Source of the DNA: Porphyra umbilicalis
Taxonomy: Eukaryota > Rhodophyta > Bangiophyceae > Bangiales > Bangiaceae
Length of the DNA stretch: 64,000 bases
Direction of reading: 5' to 3'
Assembly: GCA_002049455.2 (NCBI GenBank)
Contig: KV918772.1
Location: 248,001 to 312,000, forward strand
Shown: piece by piece, positions 22,586 through 32,590 of the stretch
Layout of the letters: the number at the start of each line of letters is the position of its first letter
How positions within the stretch are numbered: position 1 is the stretch's first letter
Notes under the pieces: model-generated
The model's database searches: none
What the model was told of the DNA's origin: nothing
Seen by the model: the letters and a program-made list of their open reading frames with translations, nothing else
Made by a program: the position numbers and the translations under genes

Positions 22586-23868
22586 GCCCGCGTTTGATGA
22601 GGCCATTCCCGAAAAAGGGGAAGGATTCCGACGGCACCATCCAGCGTGAGTCGTGACCTGCCTCCCCGCAGTCCGTGAGCCGGTGACAAGTGGGGTATCT
22701 ATTGAAGGGCCCTTTCTCAATAGAGACGCTCTGGCGCTCTCTCATTAGTCCACCAGATCACAGACAAAAGTGGGCAGTGCCTCCTAGACACTCGCGCCAA
22801 TGAGGGCGCGGAGCCGTGGGAACTATTGAAGCAACAGTTTGCCGGCCTGCGCGATAGTGCCCACCACGTGTGAACGCGGGCGACATTCTGGGACCATGTC
22901 TGCAATGGACCTGCCACGAACGCCGAAGTCGGGCGCGGCGTCGGCTGTCCCAGAAAGTTTGTTTCAGAAATCTCAAGTCCCTCACGAGAGGGTCCCCCGG
23001 GACGGCTGGGCGTGTCCTGGAATCGTGGATTGGTCACGTTTAAGGGATTTTCGAGAGCGCCTGTCCAAAATCGAGAGCGTTGCATCGCAAAAGAGGCACA
23101 TGTGAAATGTCGAGGGCACTGTTGATCCCGCCGGAGTGCTAGGTTTTTTGTGGAACAACAGTACGTTTGAGAGAGGTCACTTCTGTCGGTTTGCAAGTCT
23201 TATAAAGCTTCGATCAACTGTTTGACCATGCATGATCGCTGCCATCTCAACGGTTTCTGGTGCACATGAAAGGACGCGCTACGTGCGTGCATCTGTTTTA
23301 GCAAGGTGTCCTAGCGTTTTTGCATGAATCCTCTCAGCGAAGTCTTTGAGACTCGTGTTGTTCCCCTCGACTTGTGCGTATTTGCTCGCACGTGTGCACG
23401 TTTTGTAAGATCACGTTCACGGCCAATCGGATGGTGTGAATTCACGATTCTTGCCACTGTCAGCCATGGCGTCAACCTCACGCACGGCGTGTTGGGGGCC
23501 CCTGGCGGTGGCCAATGACGGGCCGCGGCGGTGAGGTGGGACCGCGCGCAGCGTCTTATTGGCTGGGTTACGCGCCGCTGGTGGCGGGCCGGGCGGCGCC
23601 ACGTTGCGTTTGTTGTGTGATTTGACGGGCCGACCCGCATGGGGAAAACCCATCCTCGTCTGGCCGCTTGACCTGGCGCCAACGTAGGGGCGCCGGAACG
23701 CCCCGTTAGCCGCTAGGGCGCTGGGCCTTTGCTTTGTTGCTGGCACCCGGGAGGTGTGGACCTGTGCCCCCCTGGTATCAGCCTGTTGTGTGCCTGTAGA
23801 AGGCCCCCTCCCCCCTCTGGGGACGCCCACGAGCGGGGGGGTAGGGCCTGTGCAGACACCGTTTGAGG
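22586..23868. other. Inside hAT-3: no gene recognised
   Basis: This is mixed-composition DNA without a recognisable coding frame. A short palindrome occurs near 22700-22725. From 23500 to 23870 it becomes GC-rich and leads into a TATA motif. Confidence 0.35.
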
Positions 23869-23869
23869 G

Positions 23870-23876
23870 TATAAAA
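23870..23876 (+). promoter_or_regulatory. Orphan TATA box
   Basis: TATAAAA is embedded in GC-rich DNA and followed by a GC-rich stretch compatible with a start site about 30 bp on. No recognisable frame follows, so it may be the promoter of a lost gene or of an old element. Confidence 0.35.
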
Positions 23877-23880
23877 GCAG

Positions 23881-24982
23881 TAGCCGGCACCGGCTCGCGG
23901 GCGGTGACGCACCCTCCAGTACGACGCAGCGCTTCTTAAGCACCATCCCTAGTCGAGGTGTTGCTTGTGGGAGTCCTGCGACACCGCTTTTTCTCTCGAG
24001 TTTTCGTGCCTTTCGTGTTCCCCGATTTTATGCACAGATGGCGATGATTCACTTTACGTGGAAAGAGTGTGTTCCACGGCCGATGGAGTGCGCCAGGTCC
24101 GACAATAAGAGCATTGTTCACAATGAGATGCTATCCCCATATTCCAGCCACGTTGCAGAACGTGTCCCATTAAGCGACTGAATTCCGACGTAACACCACT
24201 TTTCAGACGAAGAAGCCCTTTTTTTGTTCGGGCCATGGAAAGCGAACTACCTACTTGATTCTGGCTTCCGCTGACCGAGAATAGCTGTGCGGCTATCGCT
24301 TTTCTACTCCGAGTCGGAATAGCTTTCAGGATAGCCGAGGCTATCTCACGAGGGCCTCTGATTGGCCCATGTGATGAATCAACGACCCGTTTCACAGCAG
24401 ATAGTAGCACGTGGCTGCAACGTGTGCGCCACGTCTGCAACATTGACTGCCATCTTCTTCTGGGCAGAGGTAGTGGGAACGTCCGTATGAGCTGTCGTGC
24501 ATGGCAATGCTCCTACAGTAACGTCCTTCTAGACGTGGTCGTCATCGAGCGCTGCACATTTTGACCTGTTTCTTTGTTCGTCTGCCGACGAGCGTTCTCT
24601 GCGCCCTCGTTATGGTTGGTACGGCTGCTCACCTCAGTTGTCATCTGCCGCTGCAGTGAATCAAGTACGGGCCGAAATTATCGTCTTGATCGGGCCCAGA
24701 CAAGGCCTGGTGTACGGAAACCTGCAGGTACTTAGGCTCATGACAGCACAGCAGCCAACAGCTGACGTACATGTGGGTGTCTAAGGACGCGGACTTGGTT
24801 CTAGAATGGAATAGCCGATAGCGATAGCGTGAGTTGTTGGCAATGCTCTAAACTACCCTATTTGCATTCCCGAGCGGTTGCGGATCGATCTCTCTCTCTT
24901 CCGATACAGTACTGTGCAGCTCCGCTTTCTTTCGTACTGACAGTCTTTTGTGGCCCCGACGCTCAGAGCGCCATCTGTGGGC
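23881..24982. other. Inside hAT-3: no gene recognised
   Basis: No family-like frame is seen. Short repeats of ATAGCCGAGGCTAT/AGCCGATAG type occur at 24270-24345 and near 24810. Confidence 0.35.
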
Positions 24983-24990
24983 GTGCCACG

Positions 24991-25890
24991 TAGGGTTGTG
25001 CAACACGCCCCTTTTTGAAGGGCGTGCGGTCGTGACACGGTAAAACACGCCCTAGACACGCCCTTAAACCATAAACACGCCCAACATGCCCTAAAGTAAA
25101 ACCCATAAAAACTCGAAGTAGCACCTACCAATGCTCTGCCTAAACCGCCCCATACGATACACAAGCTTGGCGCTGGCCAGATACCACGTCGTGTCGAACA
25201 CATCTTTGTGCAGCACGTTGATCCGACGAGGACCGCGGCCGCTACCTGCCGCGCTCGACGCCCCACCCACCGCAGCAGCGACACCCTTCGTGCCGACGCT
25301 CCGCGCCACGCAAGCCTCGCAAATGCTCACAAGATCAGACTCTCGGGGGCGAGGCGGCTGGCTGGCGCCATTGACTGACGACGCCTCGTCGTTCGCTGTC
25401 GCCTCTCCCCGCTCGCGGTATGCCTGGGACACCTCGTCCAACTCTTGCTGTATGCTTCTGGCGTCGGATGCCAGGCCTGCGACCGCACCCGCGTCAGCGT
25501 CGTTCTCGTTGTCGGCAGCGTGGGGGGAGCTCCACTCGTACTCGTAGTCATCATCGGGGTCCATCATTCGCCGGCATCTTGACCAAAAGCGCCCATGTGG
25601 GATCCCGGTGACGCCGTCTGGCGTGGCGCCGCCTCTTTGGCCAGCGCAGCTCGCATTTGCAGCACCACCTTGGTCATGTCGGTAAATCGGTGGGGGTCGA
25701 GTCGGTTGCAAGCCTTACTCGACCACCTCACTGCAACCAGCGGAATATGTGCGCATGCACCTGTGATTAACCACGCCTAAAACACGCCTCATGTTTGGGC
25801 AGGCGTGCTGGCGTGACACGCCCTAAACACGCGATAAAACACGCTCTGCGCGTGTCCGTGAACACGCCTTGGGCGTGTTGCACAACTCTA
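24991..25890. mobile_element. Short hAT element (hAT-2), 900 bp
   Basis: The terminal repeats are TAGGGTTGTGCAACACGCCC at the left and, read in reverse complement, TAGAGTTGTGCAACACGCCC at the right (one mismatch in 20). The 8-bp duplication GTGCCACG is perfect at 24983-24990 and 25891-25898. Both subterminal regions (25000-25095 and 25770-25875) are filled with AACACGCCC-type motifs. The element is too short for a full hAT transposase. It carries one minus-strand frame at 25091-25711. It lies inside hAT-3. Confidence 0.88.
25091..25711 (-). CDS. Unrecognised 206-codon frame inside hAT-2
   Basis: This single frame occupies most of the interior of hAT-2. It begins with a Pro/Arg-rich stretch, then an acidic segment (MDPDDDYEYEWSSPH), a possible amphipathic helix (SIQQELDEVSQAYRERGEA) and a short hydrophobic C-terminus near the subterminal repeats. 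No hAT dimerisation motif (hATC) or BED zinc finger is visible. It could be the remnant of a transposase N-terminus, a captured host fragment or a chance frame. Confidence 0.3.
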   Translation of the reverse strand: MQPTRPPPIYRHDQGGAANASCAGQRGGATPDGVTGIPHGRFWSRCRRMMDPDDDYEYEWSSPHAADNENDADAGAVAGLASDARSIQQELDEVSQAYRERGEATANDEASSVNGASQPPRPRESDLVSICEACVARSVGTKGVAAAVGGASSAAGSGRGPRRINVLHKDVFDTTWYLASAKLVYRMGRFRQSIGRCYFEFLWVLL

Positions 25891-25898
25891 GTGCCACG

Positions 25899-26807
25899 CA
25901 TACGAGCGCAGTCGTCACAGGTTGGTGACAAGATTCCTTTTGACGTCTGATGGCCGATTTTCAGGGCTCCCTTCGGCTGGGACAGCAGCAGTTTATAGCT
26001 GCTGTGTCACCAGCCTGCTCATTGTGGGAGGTTGCCAATTTTGACTGGTACTTGACAGTGTCACGTCTATGCTTAGCTGAGCAGAAATTACAGTTTGCGC
26101 TCCAAAAACGCCCCTTCCCGTATGGGGCGCGTGGCTCTTACGGTGGTTTTCTGTAGTTTGGCCACGATGCGGGAGGCATGTTTTGCCCAAACCACGACAT
26201 GGGACACCCCCTCCCCGCCCCAAGGCATCAAAAACGTCGATGTTGAGTGCGTGTGGGAAGCCAGCACCTGTGTCATGCATGGGCCTGGCCATACCCCTGG
26301 TATTCGGACGAGATGCATGTTGCCCAGTACCGCAGTATCGGCTCTCTGGTGGCCCCCCAAGCGGGCACTTGGACCCACTGAGCTCGGAGGCGGCACGTGG
26401 GAGCGAAACAACGCGCACCGGGCAGTGGTTTCTAATGAGAACCCCTAACTGAGGCTCTCAGGAGGGGTACGGTACTTAGTGCGGCCGCCCAGATTTGCCA
26501 AGAGGCGCCTACAGAGGGCAAAACGTCACCAGGCCGATCGGCGTCGTCGCCACACCGCGGGGGTGGTGATTCACGCTCTTTCCTTCTAATCGTCGGATCA
26601 CGGAGAGGACTCCTGCCAATTTGAGTTGGCCCGCGAGAAGCCAAATCGGATCAGCAGCTGACCTCCAGAGGGCCAAATCGGGTTACCAGCTGACCTCGAG
26701 AGGGTCGAATGTGAACTTCGTCTGACCGTGTCGTTTAAGAGTGGGAGCACCTCTCAAATCCACTTGCCCGATCCATCTCGCGCAGTGGAGCAGCGGGCAG
26801 TGCCAAT
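25899..26807. other. Inside hAT-3: non-coding, with one dispersed repeat
   Basis: No gene is recognised. The stretch 26137-26191 is an inverted, diverged copy of 43273-43328, which lies just inside the right end of hAT-3, so it may be a relic of a related hAT. Confidence 0.45.
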
Positions 26808-27692
26808 TTGATTGGTATCCCCCACGATTCCCACCACAATGCGTGCCGTTCTCCCAGCAGACAGTTCTCTGAGCCGTCCTCCTTCAGTGCGCCAAGAAGT
26901 GTTAATCACTGGGGAAACAGCATCCCTCAGCACCCCAGCGCGCCCGCTCACTGGGCGTGTGGCCGTTTTGCCCGGTTTACCCGCACCAACGCGCCCGCTC
27001 AGTGCGGCCTGGCGTGTTCCTGTCCAGGGGCGTTGTGGGCGGCAGTTCCCCCTGCCATGTGGTCCACCGTGGTGGCCACCTTCTTCGCGGGGGTTTCCTC
27101 GACTCACCTCCATTATGATCGCCCGCGTCGCGCCCACCGGACCGGCGGGCGTCGTGCCGGCCTTGCTGGCGCTCTTCTTCTCAATCTCTCCCTTGCACCA
27201 GTGTCCGTCTTTCCCGCCTCCGCCAACACCCCATCGCCTCCGTGGTCGTGCTTGCTGCGGCCGCGCTTTGTCCGCGGGCACCCCCCATGCACGCAACCAC
27301 CACCCGGCGTCTCCGCCGTTGTCGTTGTTCGCGTGGCCGCTCCTATTCCGCCTCTTTTCCTCCTTTCCACCTCATGCAGACGAAGCCGCTTCGCCACGCC
27401 GCGTCGACGCCGTGGCCACGGTTGCTGTGGTCGTCCTTCATCAGTGTGCTTGCCTCTCTCGACTCAATCCGCGTGGGTCCCTTTCTCGACGCCCTTTGTC
27501 CGTGTGCCTCCCTCGGCCAACCCCCACGTGCCTCCCTCCCTCAACTCATTCTGCCAGATTGCCTCCCTCCGTTCCCCTTCGTCTACCTTTGTCGAAGCCG
27601 CGTCGCTGTTGCCTTGTCGTCGGAGCCCGGCTCGCGCGTCCACTGAGGCCGCTTCACCGCTGCCTGTCGAAGCGGAAATTTCGGCGACGACG

Positions 27693-28961
27693 ATGGACGG
27701 GGCGACCAGCGGGTGTTTCACGTCATCGGCGTCAAGCACCTCGAGCACGTCTTCGAGATTAAGCACCTCGTTCACGTCCTCGGTGTCGACCAACCCGTCG
27801 TCCTCCACAGGCGTGTCATCCGCAGCGTGTTCAACGACTGTCTCAACTACGTCAAGATCGTCGAGCAGCAGTACGGATGGCGGAACGTCAGTGCCGTTAG
27901 TCAGCAACTTGCACGCTGTAATGTTTTCCGAGAAGACGCGTCAGCACCTGCTCGGGCTTCTTGACGAAGGGTACCCCACTGCCGACGTAGCCGATATTAT
28001 TTGCTGCTCGCGCCGGTCCATGCGCCGATGGATGGGCTTCTTCGAGGAGAACGGGACTGTCTGTCAGGACCCGCGTCCCCGCAACCTACACGCCGACGTC
28101 GCGATCCACAATTTCCACCTGACGTGCGCTGTCCTGACGCTCGTTGAGAAGGAGCCGGCCGCATGTTTAAGCGATCACGTCGATCTTCTGGTCGCCCTCA
28201 GCCTGGAATTCCCCGCCAGCGACAACCACTATGTGAGCGCGGCGACGGTGTACCGTGTGTTGCGCTACCACCAGAACACACGCAAGAAGATTGAGCGGCT
28301 GTACGCTGAGAGCTCCTTCATCGCCCAATGCGCATTCGCTGTTATGATTGACGAGATCCCGCTCCGATGCCTTCTGTCATGTGGCGAGACGCACACGGTG
28401 GGGGGCGCCATGCTATGCCGCTACGGGCGGTCGCGCCGGAACGTGCCATGCGTGCTTCGGGACCGGGACACACGTCCGGTCAAGCGAACGAGCACAATGA
28501 TGGAAGCTTCTCTGTCTCACGGCGTCCTATGGTCGCAGACGGTCATTGTGGGCAACGCCCAGACGGCGGACGACTTGCGTTTGTTCCTTCAGTGTCTTCG
28601 TACACGCATGAACGCCTACGTTACCGGCCTCGCCTGGGAGCTGCAGCCCGACGCGTTTGTCGTAATCTACGACAATGCCAAAATTCACGACCATTAAGGC
28701 GATGAGTACATGCAGGCAAAAGGAATTCACTAAGTCCGCTGACCTCCCTACTCCTCGAACCTACAGCCGATCAAGGGCGTGTTTGCCGAATTGAAGAAGC
28801 ATGTGCAGTCGCTCGTGTATGAGGACAGCAGGTATATGACTAAGCCGTTTCATCTTATGGCGGCGGCCGTTGGCATGATCACCACAGCGCAGGTGGCTGG
28901 GCAATATTCTCTTGTCTCGAACAAATTCAGCCGGCTCCGTACTGCCGCGGCTGCTGCGTGA
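27693..28961 (+). pseudogene. Tc1/mariner-like transposase, broken
   Basis: After a Ser/Thr-rich N-terminus, a helix-turn-helix follows (LLDEGYPTADVADIICCSRRSMRRW). The DDE core has its first acid in VMIDEIPL and its second in YDNAKIHDH. The region of the third acid reads PPYSSNLQPIKGVFAELKK, where the family has PPYSPDLNPIE, so the catalytic Glu is replaced by Lys. The frame is stopped at 28695-28697 (TAA) and by two more stops just before the PPYSS segment. The copy is therefore dead. The same frame is open upstream from 26808, but that part is Pro/Ser/Arg-rich and probably not coding. The ATG at 27693 is the best start. Terminal repeats were not found. Confidence 0.8.
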
Positions 28962-29465
28962 CTTTTTCTTTAGTTCGCGGTGTGTGTTCGTAGTGTGCAT
29001 GCGAGGCGTCGGGTTGGGTTGTCAACGCTTGCAGAGTGTTTGTTTTCTTTAACAGACAATGGTCCCAGTTGCGCTGCCGGCCGCCATCGCACGCACGCCC
29101 GCTGTCGAGGAGCACGGTCAGGTGTGCGGTGTGCACCGGGACTGGGGGGTGCATGTAATGTGAGCAACCTTCGTTGCACAAAACTGATACGATGCCGGCG
29201 ATGCCCCCCCTCGTCCCGTCGTCAGTCACCTCCTCTGCGGGCGTCTACCTCTCACGCTCATGCTTCTTGGCGGAATCGCTATCCCTTGAAGTCCCTTTGC
29301 CGACCAGCAGGGGGCAGGCGGGCTTGCAGCCGGCACCACGTTGCTCTTTGGCGCATTGGCCGTCTGACCGACGCCATCGTGCCCGAGTTGTGTACGAGGT
29401 TTCTGCAGGGCGAGCGTTGGGAAGAGGTTTTCATGCCACGCGCAACCGCGGCCACGTACACTCAT
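28962..29465. other. Inside hAT-3: between the Tc1 pseudogene and pogo-2
   Basis: One plus frame near 29340-29460 looks protein-like (RIGRLTDAIVPELC, then GERWEEVFMP) but matches no family I know. No continuation of the MLH1-like gene could be recognised here, although pogo-2 separates this stretch from it. Confidence 0.35.
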
Positions 29466-29467
29466 TA

Positions 29468-31629
29468 TTCAGTTATATCCGTCCCATTTACATCCCCAGT
29501 GGATATAACCGGGACCACGGGGGCACCACAGAGCCCGAGAGATCGAGGAATGTGAAATTAAAACGCACTTGCTACCCGGTTTTCGTAGTTGATTTAACAC
29601 AAAACGATTCATTTGAACTTCATGGATCAGTATATGACCAGTGCCGTTTGCGATCGGAGCACCGCTGACGTCCAAGCTGATCCAGCCGACTGAGGCGTAA
29701 TTCGTCTGCACCGACCACACCTATGCTCCTCTCGCTACCCACCGTACCGCACCACTCGTACACACGGCGATCCTCATACCTTCATGACACTCTCCAATGC
29801 TACCGATGCCGCCGCTGCCGCGGCTGAGGCGGTCTTGGCGGACCATAGGCAGGCATAGGCTGCGCAACACGCCGATAGCGTGAGGGCGGCCGCGCGCGCC
29901 TCGGCCGTGACGGCCAATGCTGTCTTGTCATCCCCGTCTGCGGCGCGCGCGCCGGCCCGGCGCATCGAAGGCGCTCGCCAGCGCCGCACGCCGATGACGT
30001 TGGACACGAAACTGCGTGTTATTGGCTGGCGTCCGGCGGGCCGGATCATCGACTACATCAGCCGGCAGCTGGATACCCAGTACGACCCCAGCGGGCTCTA
30101 CAAGATCATCAAGCAAAAGAACAGCCTCCTTTTATGGACCGCGGATTGCGCGACTAGCGGCCGAGTGGCATCTCAAGCGGGGCGGTGTCCCCAGGTTGAC
30201 ATGGCCATCTTAGAGTGGCTTCTGGATGTGCGCGCGAGGGGCCGTAAGCGAGTGCCTTTGTCCCTTTCCATTCTTCGGCAGAAGGCTTTGCAGGTTGCGG
30301 AGCACCTTGGCATCACTGACTTTGTGGCATCCAACGGCTTCATGCAACGTTAGGCGTCCCTTCATGGCCTTGTGAACGTTGCTCTACATGGCAGCGGCGC
30401 TTCAGCCAACGAGGAGGAGGCGGCTGAGCGCATGGCAGCCATCCGCCAGAAGCTTGAGGGTGTTGATGTCGAACGGATCTACAACATCGACAAGACCGGT
30501 TTGCTCTACCGGGGGCTGCCGTCGCGTTCATCCGTGCCCTCAGAGGACCGCCGCACTGCACGTGGCTGGAGGGCTATGAAGAGAAAGGACCGTGTCACCT
30601 TGAATCTCTGCTGCAACGAGACGGGTACCCACAAGGTGCCGGTCACAATGATTGGCAAGGTAGCTCAGCCAATGTGCTTCCAAGGCGAGGGCAATGCGAG
30701 CCCGCTGCCGTACTTCTCGCAGAAGTCGGCTTGGACTGACGCTTCTGTCTTGAAGCGCTGGTTCGAAGAGGTGTTCGTGCCGGCGATTCAAGCGCGCACC
30801 GCGCATCATGTCTTCTGGATTATGGACGACATTGGCTGCAATAGCTCCCTCTCGCACCCGCAGGTCACTATCATCGAGCTGCCCCCGAACACGACCGCTG
30901 TGTACCAGCCGCTGGATGCCGGCATCATTGTGCTCCTGCAGAACCGGTACAAGAAGCGGCTCCTTTACCGTGTTGTCTGCAACTTGGACTCCCTTCCGTA
31001 CAATGAAGCCACCGACTCTCGAGTTGCACGCGGTGGGGGCCTCGACGAGGGAAGCAAAGCTCACCTGCGAAATGCGGCCAAGTTCATTGTCGTGGAGTGG
31101 GATGAGATTCTTGAGGATCAGATCGTGCGCTGCTGGTTGAAAACGGATAGCCTGCCCACCGAAGCAGTTGCTCGTCTGAGGCTCCAGCTGGACATCATCC
31201 AAGTTGTGGCAGAGCCGGCCCACATGGATGTGTCCCACTTGGTGGCCATGATGGCCAATACGTCCCTGGAGCATGAGTTTGCCGGCCTCAGTGTCCAGGA
31301 ACAATTCCTCGAAAGGCGGCGCTGGCTGACGGCAGAGACTGATGTTTATGCCATTGACCAGATTGTTCATATGGTCTTGACTGGGGGGGATGATGAGGAG
31401 TGATAGCGTAGCGGCGGGGTGGGAGGCATGTGAGTGTGATCACGTTAAGTGCCAAGTCAACCAAACAATGGAATTTTTCTCGCCGAGATCCGTGTCAATC
31501 CTGCCAGTCGTACTCCTTTCTCCATGTTAGGGTCCTGGATTCGTACGATTGCTGCGGATCCGCAAGTCGGCAGATGCCTGCACAAGTCGCTCGTGACAGT
31601 GTAAACAAATGGCAGTGGATATAACTGAA
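29468..31629 (+). mobile_element. pogo-type transposon 2 (pogo-2)
   Basis: The ends are TTCAGTTATATCC (29468) and its reverse complement GGATATAACTGAA ending at 31629, flanked by TA (29466-29467 and 31630-31631). The inverted match is longer than the core 13 bp but interrupted. The left end also contains an internal inverted copy (GTGGATATAAC near 29500), which makes a small palindrome. The element is 2162 bp and encodes one DDE_1 transposase with nonsense changes. Its right end abuts the MLH1-like fragment. Confidence 0.8.
29784..31403 (+). pseudogene. pogo/Tigger-like transposase with nonsense codons
   Basis: The frame runs 540 codons without a frameshift but contains TAG at 29856-29858 and at 30351-30353. 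The second TAG stands where the intact relative at 4702-6612 has Trp (GFVDRW against GFMQR-stop), compatible with TGG to TAG. The N-terminal Psq-type HTH and the second helix domain (VASNGFMQR) are present. The DDE_1 core shows its first acid in YNIDKTGLLY, its second in WIMDDIGCN (where the family usually has DN..H) and its third in PLDAGII. The protein is probably inactive because of the stops and the altered second motif. Confidence 0.85.
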
Positions 31630-31631
31630 TA

Positions 31632-32590
31632 ATGCCTGTACCGCCAGGGGAAACCACCGTCGCCAAAGCCCCCGCCACCGACGCCGCCGCCGTTCTCTCA
31701 CCGTCCCCTCCCGTCTGCAAGTGCTGGCGCCTTCCCACCACAGCCACCACCTTTGGCACCCCCCTAAGGGAGGCGCGAAAGAAGGCATCGAGCGCCCCAG
31801 CGGTGTCGGTCGCATCCGTCCGCACCAGCCGGTTGAGGGCAACGCAGGTGGGCGCCGCCGCCGCCGCCGTGGCGCCCTCCCCGACGCGCTTCCACTTGGC
31901 GGCGCGATTTGCCGACTCGCCGATACCCCCCTCTCACTCTTCGTCGCCATCGTCTCCGGCGGCTCCCCGGCGCCCCTTAGTGTCCCCTGTGACCAGTGGC
32001 AGCGCGATGCCCTCCTCCCCCGACGGGGACGCCAGTGCCGTCGCCACAAATATGCGCGACCCGGCAGCGGCTTTGAGCACATCCACCACCGCCGCCGCGG
32101 CGGCAAGCGCAACTTCGGCTTCCCCCAAAAAGCGAACATCTTTTGTCAGATGCACGTTGACGTCGACGACGGCGGGCGGCATGGTCAGGGACACGAACAC
32201 CCACGGGCGGGCGCCGGTCGGCAGCAGCCCCGTATAGGCCGCGTCGACGGCACGCCGGAGCGGCCCGCACTCGACAAGGCGGCCATTGATAAACGCGATA
32301 AAGACGGCTTTGCGGGCGCGTTAGCCGGCTTTGGCCGCGAACCCGTCCCCGGTGACCGCCCCTGACCAAAAGACCCACGAATGAAGCTCCTGCTCGACGC
32401 CCACCTCAAACACCGCTAGGACATTGTCGCGCAGCGTCGCCCCCACCACCGTGCGCACGCCGAGGATCCCGCCCCCGCCCGCCCCCGCGCTGACCTCCTT
32501 GCGCACCGCAATCACGACGCCCGCGTAGCGCAACGCGAAGCGGCCGACCACCTCCACGCACGCCCGGTACTCTTTGAAACCGGTTACTGT
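31632..32590 (-). pseudogene. MLH1: MLH1-like mismatch-repair gene fragment
   Basis: One minus-strand frame keeps the MutL/MLH1 order without frameshift. VEVVGRFALRYAG corresponds to the end of the ATPase region. KAVFIAFINGRLVE, AAYTGLLPTGARPWVFVSL and VDVNVHLTKDVRFLGE match the transducer domain (family: FIN.RLVE and VDVNVHPTK). After a variable linker, LVRTDATDTAGALDAF matches the conserved MLH1 linker motif LVRTD....LDAF. The frame contains a TAA at about 32318-32320 and a TGA at 31934-31936, and the family Pro in VHPTK is Leu. The N-terminal ATPase motifs and the C-terminal PMS-binding domain were not found. The fragment ends exactly where pogo-2 is inserted. MLH1 pairs with PMS proteins in mismatch repair and meiotic crossing-over; this copy cannot make a full protein. 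Confidence 0.85.

Noticed and set aside
14205-26775. A 15-bp match GAGCACCTCTCAAAT between the copia-1 LTR and 26750 as a solo LTR.
   Set aside because: The match does not extend on either side.
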